The translations under genes were made by a program, and so were the position numbers. From assembly GCA_023436205.1 (NCBI GenBank), contig JAEZKC010000035.1:62001-126000 (forward strand): a stretch of 64,000 nt of DNA. Reading direction: 5' to 3'. The DNA comes from Fibrobacterota bacterium (GTDB lineage: Bacteria; Fibrobacterota; Chitinivibrionia; Chitinivibrionales; Chitinispirillaceae). The notes below the pieces were generated by a model. That model was not told the DNA's origin. It ran no database searches and saw nothing but the letters and a program-made list of their open reading frames with translations. Positions 1 through 8,841 of this stretch are shown here, piece after piece; the first letter of the stretch is position 1, and every line of letters begins with the position of its first letter.

Positions 1-986
1 GTAATGACGAACTGATATTTGACGGCAACAGTGCATTTTTTGATGGCAGAGGTGAACTTTGTGCACAGCTGCCGGCATTTCAGGAAAAAGTGCTAGTGGT
101 TGATACATGTCATAAGCAACCCCCCCTGGCCATGCCGAATCGGGATACTATAGAGTGTGTTCATGATGCTCTTGTGCTGGGGCTTTCGGATTATATGCAC
201 AAGTGCGGGTTCAAATCAGCTGTCCTTGGGCTTTCCGGCGGAATAGATTCCGCAGTCGTTTGTTCTCTGGCCGTGGCCGCATTGGGAAAGGATAATGTCT
301 GGGGTGTTGCCATGCCGTCCAGACACTCATCTGATGGCAGCATTCGAGATGCCAAACTGCTGGCGGAAAATTGGGGAATTAAGTTTACGATTTTAAATAT
401 TGAGGATGTATTCTCTTCTTTTCTGTCAACTCTGCACCCCGTTTTTGAGGGAACACCTTTCAATTTGGCTGAAGAGAACCTGCAGGCTAGAATACGTGGT
501 ACCCTCCTGATGGCGCTCTCAAATAAATTCGGGCACCTTCTCTTAACTACCGGCAATAAAAGTGAATCTGCAGTGGGATATAGCACTCTTTACGGTGATA
601 TGAACGGTGGCCTTGGAGTTATTTCTGATCTACCAAAGCAAATGGTTTACAAATTAGCCAATTACATCAACAGAAATGGTGAACTTATTCCTGTTGATTC
701 CATCACGAAAGCTCCTTCGGCTGAACTGAGGCCGGATCAAAAGGATCAGGATACCCTGCCTCCCTATCCTGTGCTCGATGCCATTCTCGGGCAGCTTATC
801 GAGAATGGAAAATCCACAAGCGAAGTTGCTGCTCAAGGGTTTGATCCTCAAACGGTGAAGTGGGTAGCCAGATCCATTTCCGTCAATGAGTATAAGAGGC
901 GTCAGGCTGCCCCGGGGCTGAAAGTCACCCCCAAAGCGTTTGGGTCCGGAAGACGCTTCCCCATTGCGGCCAGATATGACTGGTAG
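1..986 (+). CDS. nadE: Glutamine-dependent NAD+ synthetase, C-terminal part (5' truncated by window edge)
   Basis: The frame is open from the first complete codon at base 3, so the gene begins before the window. The first residues (NDELIFDGNSAFFDG and following) fit the end of the nitrilase-type glutaminase domain of the two-domain enzyme. The synthetase domain follows, with the PP-loop motif SGGIDS at nt 234-251, then GNKSESAVGY and ELRPDQKDQDTLPPY, which bind ATP and the deamido-NAD substrate. The enzyme amidates deamido-NAD using ammonia released from glutamine, the last step of NAD synthesis in the cytoplasm. A GTG at nt 90 could be mistaken for the start, but the protein is plainly coding upstream of it. 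The stop lies 27 bases before the next gene. Confidence 0.93.
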   Translation, partial: NDELIFDGNSAFFDGRGELCAQLPAFQEKVLVVDTCHKQPPLAMPNRDTIECVHDALVLGLSDYMHKCGFKSAVLGLSGGIDSAVVCSLAVAALGKDNVWGVAMPSRHSSDGSIRDAKLLAENWGIKFTILNIEDVFSSFLSTLHPVFEGTPFNLAEENLQARIRGTLLMALSNKFGHLLLTTGNKSESAVGYSTLYGDMNGGLGVISDLPKQMVYKLANYINRNGELIPVDSITKAPSAELRPDQKDQDTLPPYPVLDAILGQLIENGKSTSEVAAQGFDPQTVKWVARSISVNEYKRRQAAPGLKVTPKAFGSGRRFPIAARYDW

Positions 987-1013
987 TATGAAACTTCTTG
1001 TAAGTAGTATATC

Positions 1014-2162
1014 ATGATCTGGTTTGCCGTTTTTATAGCCTTCCTTTACCTCGGAGTCATTCTCTTTCTCAGGGCCGGGCTTCTCAAAATTGCCCGGAAG
1101 AATTCCTCCGATCCATTGACATTTTCCATCGTGATTGCTGCTCGAAACGAAGAAGAGAATATCCGCGAATGTCTGGATTCAATTTTCTCTCAAACCGTAA
1201 AGCTCGACAGGTACGAAGTTATCGTGGTCAATGATCGGTCCACCGATGCTACAGCTGCAATATTGGAAGAGTTTCAGGGTAGATTTGCAAATTTTTCTGT
1301 TATTACAGTATCCGATGTGCCGTCGGGAATGTCTCCAAAAAAACATGCAGTTTCAAAAGGGGTTGATGCTGCCCGAAACGAGATAATTGTTTTTACAGAT
1401 GCAGACTGCGTGGTGCCTCCGACATGGCTTACCTCAATCAATACCTACTTTTCTTCTGATGTGGGCCTTGTTCAGGGAATCACTTCCTACCGTTATATTT
1501 CCGGTATGAACAAGCTCTTTTTCGGGCTTCAGGCGGTGGATTTTCTCTCCCACGGGATTGTTGCTGCAGCCGCAATAGGTGCTAATCTGCCGATCAATTC
1601 AAATGCGAATAACTTCGCTTTTCGCAAAAAGGTATTTCAGGAAATTGATGGATACGGGGATACTGCTGGCAGGGTCGTTTCAGGAGATGACGACCTTCTG
1701 CTTCAGAGGGTTTGGAAAAGCAAAAAGTGGAGAGTCGTTTTTATGGCAGATTCAGCTGCTACGGTGCATACAAATCCCACCCCTACCATCTCTCAGGCTT
1801 TTGAACAGCGTAAAAGGTGGGGGTCAAAAACTGTTCATTATTGCGCTCCACAAGTGGCACTGCTCTCCTCCGTCTTTATTTTCTATCTCCTAATTCTGAT
1901 TTCTGCAGTACTGTCTCCTTTTCAGACATCGTTTCTTCCAGTTCTGCTTGGTTCTGCACTGGTGAAAGTTTTTGGAGAGTCTTTACTCATGATTCCCGGA
2001 ACAAGAATCTTCGGGAAAACTGAACTGAGGCCATATATACCACTGGCATCTTTGATACAGCTTCCTGTTGTGGTGAGTGCGGTTTTTATGGGAGTTTTCG
2101 GACGTTTCGGCTGGAAAGGGCAGAGCTTCAAGAGAACGGTCAAGCGGGAGTCTCAGCTGTAA
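1014..2162 (+). CDS. Membrane-bound family 2 glycosyltransferase
   Basis: A 382-residue inverting GT-A glycosyltransferase. A short N-terminal hydrophobic segment is followed by the catalytic fold: SIVIAARNEEENI at about residue 38, the metal-binding DAD at 129-131 and the acceptor-site motif QRKRW near 264-268. Three hydrophobic stretches end the protein, the architecture of processive or lipid-anchored GT2 enzymes acting at the inner face of the cytoplasmic membrane. The sugar and acceptor cannot be read from the sequence. It follows nadE closely and ends in a terminator shared with the convergent adk. Confidence 0.85.
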   Translation: MIWFAVFIAFLYLGVILFLRAGLLKIARKNSSDPLTFSIVIAARNEEENIRECLDSIFSQTVKLDRYEVIVVNDRSTDATAAILEEFQGRFANFSVITVSDVPSGMSPKKHAVSKGVDAARNEIIVFTDADCVVPPTWLTSINTYFSSDVGLVQGITSYRYISGMNKLFFGLQAVDFLSHGIVAAAAIGANLPINSNANNFAFRKKVFQEIDGYGDTAGRVVSGDDDLLLQRVWKSKKWRVVFMADSAATVHTNPTPTISQAFEQRKRWGSKTVHYCAPQVALLSSVFIFYLLILISAVLSPFQTSFLPVLLGSALVKVFGESLLMIPGTRIFGKTELRPYIPLASLIQLPVVVSAVFMGVFGRFGWKGQSFKRTVKRESQL

Positions 2163-2166
2163 AATG

Positions 2167-2189
2167 AAAAGCCCTCAATGAGGGCTTTT
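2167..2189. terminator. Bidirectional intrinsic terminator between GT2 gene and adk
   Basis: A perfect 10-bp stem (AAAAGCCCTC / GAGGGCTTTT) with a three-base loop, flanked by T-rich sequence on both strands. It sits in the 41 bases between two convergent genes and can serve both. Confidence 0.85.
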
Positions 2190-2203
2190 CTTTTGATATA
2201 ATC

Positions 2204-2779
2204 TTATTTCTTGAACACTTTTTCAATTCTGCTGAATACTTCATCGATGGTGCCAATGCCGTCGATATCGCGGACTACACCATGGGGACGGTAATAGGTC
2301 AAACAGGGTTCACTCTGCTGCTTATAGGTATTCAACCGGTTTTCAATCACTTTAGGATCTGCATCATCAGCTCTGCCTTCAATGGAGGCGCGCTTTGCAA
2401 GTCTGTTCTTTACTTCTTCATCTGCCACAGCAATATTGATCACGTGGTCAATGGGCATTCCCAATTCCTTAAGCATAGCATCAAGTGCTTCGGCCTGGGG
2501 AACACTGCGCGGGAAACCATCAAGCAGATAGCCAACCTTCACGTCATCTTTACTGAGGCGATCCTTTACCATCGCAATGGTCACTTCATCAGGAACCAGA
2601 CGGCCGCTGTTTGAGTATTCCTTCGCTGTACGGCCGAGTTCAGTATCGTTTTTGATATGGTAGCGGAACATGTCGCCAGTGGAGATATGGGGCACATCCA
2701 GAAGATCTCTCAGTTTTGCAGCCTGTGTTCCTTTGCCGGCTCCGGGAGGGCCAAAAAGTATAACGTTCTTACCTGACAT
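2204..2779 (-). CDS. adk: Adenylate kinase, short LID type
   Basis: Interconverts ATP plus AMP with two ADP in the cytoplasm. The P-loop GPPGAGKGTQ is at residues 10-19, the AMP-site segment STGDMFR follows, and DGFPRS is near residue 88. At 191 residues the LID region is short and lacks the zinc-finger cysteines of the long bacterial form. A strong Shine-Dalgarno TAAGGAGG lies just upstream of the ATG. It is the last gene of the minus-strand run that includes uvrA, but a 124-base gap separates the two, so it may have its own promoter. Confidence 0.95.
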   Translation of the reverse strand: MSGKNVILFGPPGAGKGTQAAKLRDLLDVPHISTGDMFRYHIKNDTELGRTAKEYSNSGRLVPDEVTIAMVKDRLSKDDVKVGYLLDGFPRSVPQAEALDAMLKELGMPIDHVINIAVADEEVKNRLAKRASIEGRADDADPKVIENRLNTYKQQSEPCLTYYRPHGVVRDIDGIGTIDEVFSRIEKVFKK

Positions 2780-2903
2780 GTATACCTCCTTAGGGTGTGA
2801 AAAAGAAAAAGATAAAATAGTTTAATGTAGGCCGGTAGAGGAGCAAAAGGTTGTGATCTCTGCTCTTCTCTGCTCTTGGAGGTCGTCACACGGTCTGCGC
2901 AGA

Positions 2904-5735
2904 CTACTGCAGATACTCTTTAAGATACTGACCTGTTATGGAGGAGGGGTTTTCTGCAATCTGTTCAGGAGTGCCTTGAGCCACAATGGTGCCGCCTTTA
3001 TCCCCGCCTTCGGGGCCCAGATCAATTATGTGGTCGGCACATTTGATTACATCCAGATTGTGTTCGATAACAATAACGGAGTTCCCTTTATCGACCAGTT
3101 CCTGTACCACATTCATGAGCATCAGAATGTCTTCGAAATGAAGTCCGGTTGTGGGTTCATCCAGAATATAAAGAGTTTTACCTGTTGCGCGTTTTGACAA
3201 TTCCGAAGCTAGTTTTATTCTTTGCGCCTCTCCTCCGGAAAGCGTATTCGCGGGTTGGCCGAGTCGAATATACCCAAGTCCCACCTGCGAAAGAACCATC
3301 AGTTTCTGTTTGATGGAAGCCAGTTTATCGAAAAAGACAAGTGCCTCATCAATGGTCATCTCAAGCACATCTGCAATTGATTTACCCTTGTAGAGTACTT
3401 CCAGAGTTTCACGGTTGTAGCGTTTGCCGTGGCAGGTTTCACACTGTACGTAAACATCGGGAAGAAAATGCATCTCGATTTTCAGTTCACCGTCGCCTTC
3501 GCACGTTTCGCAGCGCCCGCCTTTGAGATTGAAGCTGAATCGCCCGGGAGTGTACCCTCGAATTTTACTTTCCGGCAGCATGGCGAAAAGGTTTCTGATT
3601 GGGTCAAACACCTTTGTATACGTTGCAGGGTTGGAACGTGGAGTTTTCCCGATGGGAGACTGGTCAATGTCTATGACCTTGTCCAGATTGGATAGCCCGG
3701 TGATCTTTTTATAGGGTAGAATGTTCACTTTGGAACGGTACAGCTCTTTTGCCAGTGCTGGGTAGAGTGTCTGATTGATAAGGGAGCTTTTCCCTGATCC
3801 GGACACTCCGGTGACACAGATCAGCATTCCCAGAGGGAATGATACTTTGACATCTTTAAGATTGTGGCCTGTCGCCCCAATTATCTCAACAAATGCTCCG
3901 TTTCCTGTTCTCCGCTTTTTAGGTAGAGGGATGCTTTTTTTTCCTGAAAGGTAAAGTCCTGTCAGAGATTTGGAAGACTTTGCGATCTGTGATGGCTTAC
4001 CCTGTGCAACAACCTCCCCGCCATGCACGCCGGCCTTGGGGCCGATATCAATCAGGTAGTCGGCTGCCATTATGGTTTCTTTATCGTGTTCAATCACTAC
4101 CACGGTGTTATCAAGATCGCGCAGTGCTGTAAGGGTTGCGAGCAACTTTGAATTATCTCTGGGGTGAAGTCCGATACTGGGCTCATCCAGTATATAGAGG
4201 ACCCCTGTCAGCCTTGAGCCGATCTGGGTTGCCAGTCGTATTCTCTGGGCTTCCCCTCCGGAAAGTGTGGATGACGTTCTGTCAAGACTGAGATAGCTCA
4301 GGCCCACATCGTTGAGAAACTTCAGTCGTTGAATGATTTCCCGCAGTATCGGTCTGGAAATCTTCTCAGAAGCTCCTTCAGTTTTGTATTCTTCGAAGAA
4401 CTCGATCGCCTTTTCAATTGATAAGCTCGAAACATCGGCAATGCTGTTGTATTCAATCAGAACGGCCAGACTCTGCTTTTTATATCGTGTCCCGCTGCAA
4501 ACAGGGCAGGTTTTCTGGGCCATAAACTGCTCTATCCAGCGTCTTATCTCTTCCGATGCTGTATCCGTGTACCTTCTGAGGAGATTGGGGATAACGCCTT
4601 CAAATTTTCTTTTGAATTGCCCGTGTCCCTGTCCGCTTCTAGCCTCATATTCTATATCAATCTTTTCATCACCGGAACCGTAGAGAAGCACCTTTTTCTG
4701 TTTGTCTGAAAGAGATTTGTAGGGCTTTTCAAGTGATATCCGGTAGTGTTTTGCAACAGAATGAAGAATCTGGTTGTTGTAACCGCCTTCAGTATTTGCT
4801 CCGTTCCAGGGGACGATCGCACCATCCTTCAGTGAAATTGATGGGTCGGGCACCACCAGTTCCGGTTCGATTTCCATAAGGAACCCCAGACCGTGGCATT
4901 CCTCACAAGCACCAAAGGGGCTGTTGAACGAAAACATGCGTGGAGAGAGTTCATCATAGCTGATTCCGCATACCGGGCATGCAAGTCTTTCTGAAAAAAG
5001 AAGCTCTTCTTTGCCAATAACTTCGGCCAGCACCGTTCCATCCGAGCTTAAGTTGAGTGCTGTCTCGATTGATTCGGTCAATCTTGATGATATGCTGCTT
5101 CCGTTAATGAGCCTGTCAACAACCACTTCGATAGAGTGTTTTTTGTTTGCATCAAGCGGGATGTCATCATCAAGAGTGTATACTGTGCCATCCACCCTTG
5201 CTCTCACATAACCGTCCTTTTGCAGTTTTGACAAAAGGTCCCTATGTACACCCTTACGCTCCTTGACAACTGGAGCAAGTATTTGAAACTTTGCGCCTTC
5301 CTCCAGAGCAAGAATTCTATCGGTGATTTCCTGTACTGTCTGCCTGTGAATTATCCTGCCACAGTTATAACAGGTGGGGGTGCCAACTCTTGAAAAAAGC
5401 AGTCTGAGGAAATCATGTATTTCGGTGATCGTACCTACCGTTGAGCGAGGGTTGTGGCCTGTCGTTTTCTGTTCAATTGAAATTGCAGGTGAGAGTCCCT
5501 CTATTTGATCTACATCTGGTTTTTCCATTAAGCCCAAAAATTGGCGTGCGTAGGAGGATAGAGATTCCACATAACGCCGCTGGCTCTCAGAGTACAGCGT
5601 GTCAAATGCAAGTGAAGACTTTCCGGAGCCGGAAAGTCCTGTTATGACGGTAAAACTGTTGCGAGGAATGGTGACATCGATGTTCTTGAGATTATGAACC
5701 CGAGCCCCTTTAATAGTTATGTCACGCATTCTCAT
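2904..5735 (-). CDS. uvrA: Excinuclease ABC subunit A
   Basis: Full-length UvrA (943 residues), the damage-recognition ATPase of nucleotide excision repair that loads UvrB. Two ABC modules are visible, each with a Walker A (GLSGSGKSS near residue 33 and GVSGSGKSS in the second half) and a signature LSGGEAQRI. Cysteine pairs of the zinc modules are present (CYNCGR, CPVCGISY, CETCEGDG, CETCHGKRYN). Its start overlaps the stop of the upstream response-regulator gene by four bases (ATGA type), so translation is probably coupled. A second, shorter UvrA paralogue lies at 58974-61247. Confidence 0.97.
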   Translation of the reverse strand: MRMRDITIKGARVHNLKNIDVTIPRNSFTVITGLSGSGKSSLAFDTLYSESQRRYVESLSSYARQFLGLMEKPDVDQIEGLSPAISIEQKTTGHNPRSTVGTITEIHDFLRLLFSRVGTPTCYNCGRIIHRQTVQEITDRILALEEGAKFQILAPVVKERKGVHRDLLSKLQKDGYVRARVDGTVYTLDDDIPLDANKKHSIEVVVDRLINGSSISSRLTESIETALNLSSDGTVLAEVIGKEELLFSERLACPVCGISYDELSPRMFSFNSPFGACEECHGLGFLMEIEPELVVPDPSISLKDGAIVPWNGANTEGGYNNQILHSVAKHYRISLEKPYKSLSDKQKKVLLYGSGDEKIDIEYEARSGQGHGQFKRKFEGVIPNLLRRYTDTASEEIRRWIEQFMAQKTCPVCSGTRYKKQSLAVLIEYNSIADVSSLSIEKAIEFFEEYKTEGASEKISRPILREIIQRLKFLNDVGLSYLSLDRTSSTLSGGEAQRIRLATQIGSRLTGVLYILDEPSIGLHPRDNSKLLATLTALRDLDNTVVVIEHDKETIMAADYLIDIGPKAGVHGGEVVAQGKPSQIAKSSKSLTGLYLSGKKSIPLPKKRRTGNGAFVEIIGATGHNLKDVKVSFPLGMLICVTGVSGSGKSSLINQTLYPALAKELYRSKVNILPYKKITGLSNLDKVIDIDQSPIGKTPRSNPATYTKVFDPIRNLFAMLPESKIRGYTPGRFSFNLKGGRCETCEGDGELKIEMHFLPDVYVQCETCHGKRYNRETLEVLYKGKSIADVLEMTIDEALVFFDKLASIKQKLMVLSQVGLGYIRLGQPANTLSGGEAQRIKLASELSKRATGKTLYILDEPTTGLHFEDILMLMNVVQELVDKGNSVIVIEHNLDVIKCADHIIDLGPEGGDKGGTIVAQGTPEQIAENPSSITGQYLKEYLQ

Positions 5736-6166
5736 TCGGGCTGTTGATGACTGGACTCTGATTCCGGAATGTCTTCATGGTAGGTACTATAAGCATTCTG
5801 AACAGCTTCCGCCACTTTCGCTCGGTTAAAAGGCTTGAAAAGGCAGGGATATCTGATGGTCTTGTAAATTTTTACCAGAGTGTGTTTTGGATTATATCCG
5901 AATCCGGTCATAAGAGCCATCTGGCTTGGGTAGTTTTTCTCTTTGATTTTACTGATGAATTCGTAACCATCCATTTCAGGCATGGCAATATCAGTGAGCA
6001 CCAGGAAATAGGGTTGCTTGTCCAGTTCTGTAAAAGCCTGCTCGGTTGTGGAGACAGTTGTTACCTCCCAGCCCAGCGATTCAAGGTAGATCTTGAGGAA
6101 GTCCAGAACATCGACTTCATCATCAACGATAAGAATGTGTCTATTTTTTTGTTTTAAGGAGCTCAT
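5732..6166 (-). CDS. Receiver-only response regulator (second of a pair)
   Basis: A CheY-like receiver domain of 144 residues with no output domain. The acidic pocket is D15-D16, the phospho-acceptor is D59 (TDIAMPEMDG), the switch residue is T87 and the conserved lysine is K111 (FKPF). A polar, glutamate-rich C-terminal tail follows. Its start lies inside the end of the preceding receiver gene (26-base overlap) and its stop overlaps uvrA by four bases. No histidine kinase is in the window, so the phosphodonor is unknown. The gene belongs to the KaiC-like/membrane-protein cluster upstream. Confidence 0.88.
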   Translation of the reverse strand: MSSLKQKNRHILIVDDEVDVLDFLKIYLESLGWEVTTVSTTEQAFTELDKQPYFLVLTDIAMPEMDGYEFISKIKEKNYPSQMALMTGFGYNPKHTLVKIYKTIRYPCLFKPFNRAKVAEAVQNAYSTYHEDIPESESSHQQPE

Positions 6167-6515
6167 AGGTCTTATCTATCAGTTCTTGCTTTCCAAAGGG
6201 TTTAGTTATGTAAGCATCAGCATTCATGATATGAAGACCGACCATCTGATCGAACTGTTGTGATTTCGCCGTTAAAATAGCGATCGGAACGGATGTAAAG
6301 GAATCGTCACTTCTAAGCAGTCTGAAAACCGCCCACCCATCCATCTTGGGCATGGAAAGATCGAGCAGAATGGCATCGGGTCTGTACGTTTTGGCCTCAT
6401 CATAGGCTGTTTGAGAATCCAGAACTGTCTTGACTTCAAACTGATCGGTTTCCAGAACCAGTTTTACCAGATCCGCAATGTCACTATCATCTTCGACTAC
6501 AAGGATTTTTTTCAT
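6141..6515 (-). CDS. Receiver-only response regulator (first of a pair)
   Basis: A 124-residue single receiver domain. D9-D10 form the metal pocket, D52 (LLDLSMPKMDG) is the predicted phosphorylation site, T82 the switch residue and K105 (TKPFG) the invariant lysine. There is no DNA-binding or enzymatic output domain, so it should act by protein-protein contact. It lies eight bases downstream of a small membrane-protein gene and overlaps the next receiver gene by 26 bases. The two receivers are clearly different in sequence, so this is not a recent tandem duplication. Confidence 0.9.
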   Translation of the reverse strand: MKKILVVEDDSDIADLVKLVLETDQFEVKTVLDSQTAYDEAKTYRPDAILLDLSMPKMDGWAVFRLLRSDDSFTSVPIAILTAKSQQFDQMVGLHIMNADAYITKPFGKQELIDKTYELLKTKK

Positions 6516-6523
6516 AAAGATCC

Positions 6524-6823
6524 TTAACTTTTAGAAAACTCCGCAAACAGCCATTTCCAGTATTTCAGCGCAACCGCGAATGCAAGGAGCGCGGAAAAAC
6601 ACCTTAGCGTATTTGTCAAAATTGGTATGAATTTGAAATCCAGTGGCAGAGGGAGTGTGTCCATAGCTGATGCAATAACTACCGCCGCTGAAGTAAATAG
6701 GAAAATTCTGTAGTAAGGTTTTATCTGTAGTGCATCTCCCAGTCGTTTGCTCAAGTAGGCAATGACCAGCATCAGTGTTACTGTGGAAACGTCAAAAAAG
6801 AAAAGAGTCTGCTCATAAATCAT
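6524..6823 (-). CDS. Small membrane protein, unknown function
   Basis: A 99-residue protein, mostly hydrophobic, with about three predicted membrane spans (near residues 5-22, 38-55 and 73-92) separated by short charged loops. I do not recognise a family. The ATG follows the upstream stop codon with no gap (TAGATG), implying coupled translation with the other small membrane protein. The pair sits between a KaiC-like ATPase and two receivers, so a membrane-sensor or scaffold role is possible but is inference from neighbourhood only. Confidence 0.7.
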   Translation of the reverse strand: MIYEQTLFFFDVSTVTLMLVIAYLSKRLGDALQIKPYYRIFLFTSAAVVIASAMDTLPLPLDFKFIPILTNTLRCFSALLAFAVALKYWKWLFAEFSKS

Positions 6824-7126
6824 CTATTTATTCACCTTTCTCATGGATAGATACAAGCCAAGTATGCTTATTACCGAACTTACGCTGCATCCTAAAAGTG
6901 AAAGGGTCGTAAGGCTTTGTATGTGCAATTCTCTGTTTCTGAACAGAATCGAGCCGATGAAAATGGCCCCAAGGAGTAATGAGAGCAGAAACCCCAGAGT
7001 TGGAGATGGCTGCTTGAGTTTCTTTTTGTAAAAAGCGGAAATGAGAAAAGCGATTACGTTCAGTCCCAAACTGAAGCAAACGTATCCGACAATGAGCAGA
7101 ATATCTGCAGTTGACGGAGAATGCAT
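6824..7126 (-). CDS. Small membrane protein, unknown function
   Basis: A 100-residue protein with about three predicted membrane spans: near residues 8-30, a central segment GFLLSLLLGAIFIG, and a C-terminal segment near 72-93. A basic loop KKKLKQ follows the first span. It ends directly at the start of the next small membrane-protein gene and begins five bases after the KaiC-like gene. The similar size and layout of the two proteins suggest they work together, perhaps as a heteromer. No family was recognised. Confidence 0.7.
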   Translation of the reverse strand: MHSPSTADILLIVGYVCFSLGLNVIAFLISAFYKKKLKQPSPTLGFLLSLLLGAIFIGSILFRNRELHIQSLTTLSLLGCSVSSVISILGLYLSMRKVNK

Positions 7127-7131
7127 AAGTT

Positions 7132-7902
7132 TTATTTCTTCCCGAATACATTGACAAAGGCGTCTTGTGGGGTTGAGTGGGTAATACCGCTCATGATACC
7201 TTCCTTGCCGCTGAACTTTGATTCCACCTCTATGCCCTTGGAAGTTATTCTGAAGCAGCGGATATCCTTCTGGTGGTCACTTCCTCGCATTTTCAGAAAA
7301 CAGAGAGCCTTTTCGATGGCACTTTCTATCTCAACATATCGTAAAAGCACATAAGTGTCAACAATAAAGGGGATTTTACTGGTTAAATGTGAGACTTGCC
7401 CCAGAAGACTGTCGTTTTCCCTCAAAAGTATACTGGTGACCCCTTCTCTTTTCAGGGCATTGATAAAACGGCGCTCGATTTCACGCAGTTCGTGGCTGTC
7501 CTGTGTGAGAGGTTCGAAATGTGTCATGGAATCAATCACTACCCGCTTGATTCCCATCTCCTCCACTATGGAGACAAATTCACCATTTACCTTGTCGAAC
7601 TCGGCAAGGGTGGTTTCGGGATCAGAGAATATTATCTTGAGTTTTCCCTCTGCCTCGAGCTTTTTGAAGTCCCACCCGAACTGCAGTGCATCGTGGTAAT
7701 ACTGCTGAGGAAACTCTTCAAAAGTAATAATCAGGCCGGGTTCATTGTACATGGTGATCCCATTGAAAATGAACTGCATTGCCATGGTGGTCTTGCCCGT
7801 ACCCGGAGCTCCCTCGAGGAGATTTGCCGAACCTCTGAGTAGCCCGCCGAAGCACATCTTGTCAAGTGCTTTGATGCCGAATGGAACGCGATCTTCGCTC
7901 AT
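7132..7902 (-). CDS. KaiC-like (RecA-superfamily) ATPase
   Basis: A single-domain KaiC/RadA-type ATPase of 256 residues. It opens with the family pattern GIKALDKMCFGGLLRGS, followed by a Walker A GAPGTGKTT at residues 31-39. The Walker B-like strand KRVVIDSMTHF is near residue 118. It has one ATPase domain, unlike the two-domain circadian KaiC. Such proteins are linked to signal transduction in archaea and bacteria, but the substrate is unknown. It starts 15 bases after argF and heads a cluster of two small membrane proteins and two receiver-only regulators. Confidence 0.85.
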   Translation of the reverse strand: MSEDRVPFGIKALDKMCFGGLLRGSANLLEGAPGTGKTTMAMQFIFNGITMYNEPGLIITFEEFPQQYYHDALQFGWDFKKLEAEGKLKIIFSDPETTLAEFDKVNGEFVSIVEEMGIKRVVIDSMTHFEPLTQDSHELREIERRFINALKREGVTSILLRENDSLLGQVSHLTSKIPFIVDTYVLLRYVEIESAIEKALCFLKMRGSDHQKDIRCFRITSKGIEVESKFSGKEGIMSGITHSTPQDAFVNVFGKK

Positions 7903-7917
7903 TTTTACCGCCTGTAA

Positions 7918-8841
7918 TTATGAAAAGAGATGCACTATTGCAGCCTTCTGCACATGAAGCCGGTTTTCTGCTTCGTCAAAGGCTACCGAATGGGATGAGT
8001 CCAGCACTTCACTGGTGATCTCCTCTCCCCGGTGAGCCGGAAGGCAGTGTGAAACCAGCACATCGGCAGGCGCTTTGCTGATCAGATCTCCATTTACCTG
8101 AAAATCCTTGAAATCCGCTTTACGTTTTTCGGTTTCTGCTTCCTGACCCATGCTGGTCCAGACATCGGTATATATGACATCCGCCTTGCTTATGGCGGGA
8201 AACAATTCATTTGTGATAGAGACTGAACCGCCGGTTTGCTTACACACTTCGGAGCAAGTATGAGTGAGATCCGCATCAGGCTGATATCCTTTGGGACCAA
8301 CTACTGTAAAATTATTCCCCAGTTTAGCGCAGATCACCATCAGGGAATTGCAAACATTGTTGCCATCACCCACAAAAACCACATTCAGCTTCTTTCCCGG
8401 TCTGTGCTCATGTATCGTGAGTGCGAAAGCGAGTGCCTGACAGGGGTGGAACTGGTCGGTCAGTGCATTGATAACGGGAATGGAACAGTGGCGTGCAAGT
8501 TGAACTACCGTGTCATGCTTGTAGGTGCGTGCAACTACCAGATGAACTACCCGTTCCAGATTTCTGGCCACGTCTTCCACACTTTCACGCTTTCCCATCC
8601 CAACTCCCTCACTGGCCAGGTTTATGGGATGCCCACCGAGTTCGTTGATGGCGGTTTCGAAGGTGATTCTTGTACGCAGTGAGGGCTTCTCAAAAATGAG
8701 AACACCGGATTTGCGCTCAAATTCACTGTGCTGGAAGAGGTAACGGTTCGCTTTTAGCTCCGCAGCAAGAAGAACCATGCTCTGGAGCTCTTCGGGAGTA
8801 AATTCAAGCAGTGTCAGCAGATCTTTTTTTGAAGCACTCAT
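7918..8841 (-). CDS. argF: Ornithine carbamoyltransferase
   Basis: Makes citrulline from ornithine and carbamoyl phosphate in arginine biosynthesis. The carbamoyl-phosphate motif is SLRTR near residue 55 (usually STRTR), HPCQA is in the middle and HCLPAHRGEE lies near the C terminus. At 307 residues it has the normal family length. No clear Shine-Dalgarno precedes the ATG. It is the first gene of a tightly packed minus-strand run; the KaiC-like gene begins 15 bases after it. No other arginine gene is in the window, so the linkage to the signalling cluster looks incidental. Confidence 0.93.
   Translation of the reverse strand: MSASKKDLLTLLEFTPEELQSMVLLAAELKANRYLFQHSEFERKSGVLIFEKPSLRTRITFETAINELGGHPINLASEGVGMGKRESVEDVARNLERVVHLVVARTYKHDTVVQLARHCSIPVINALTDQFHPCQALAFALTIHEHRPGKKLNVVFVGDGNNVCNSLMVICAKLGNNFTVVGPKGYQPDADLTHTCSEVCKQTGGSVSITNELFPAISKADVIYTDVWTSMGQEAETEKRKADFKDFQVNGDLISKAPADVLVSHCLPAHRGEEITSEVLDSSHSVAFDEAENRLHVQKAAIVHLFS

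Noticed and set aside
6828..7157. A 109-codon minus-strand frame overlapping the second small membrane protein
   Set aside because: It overlaps two better genes, lacks membrane or family features and would break the tight gene spacing.
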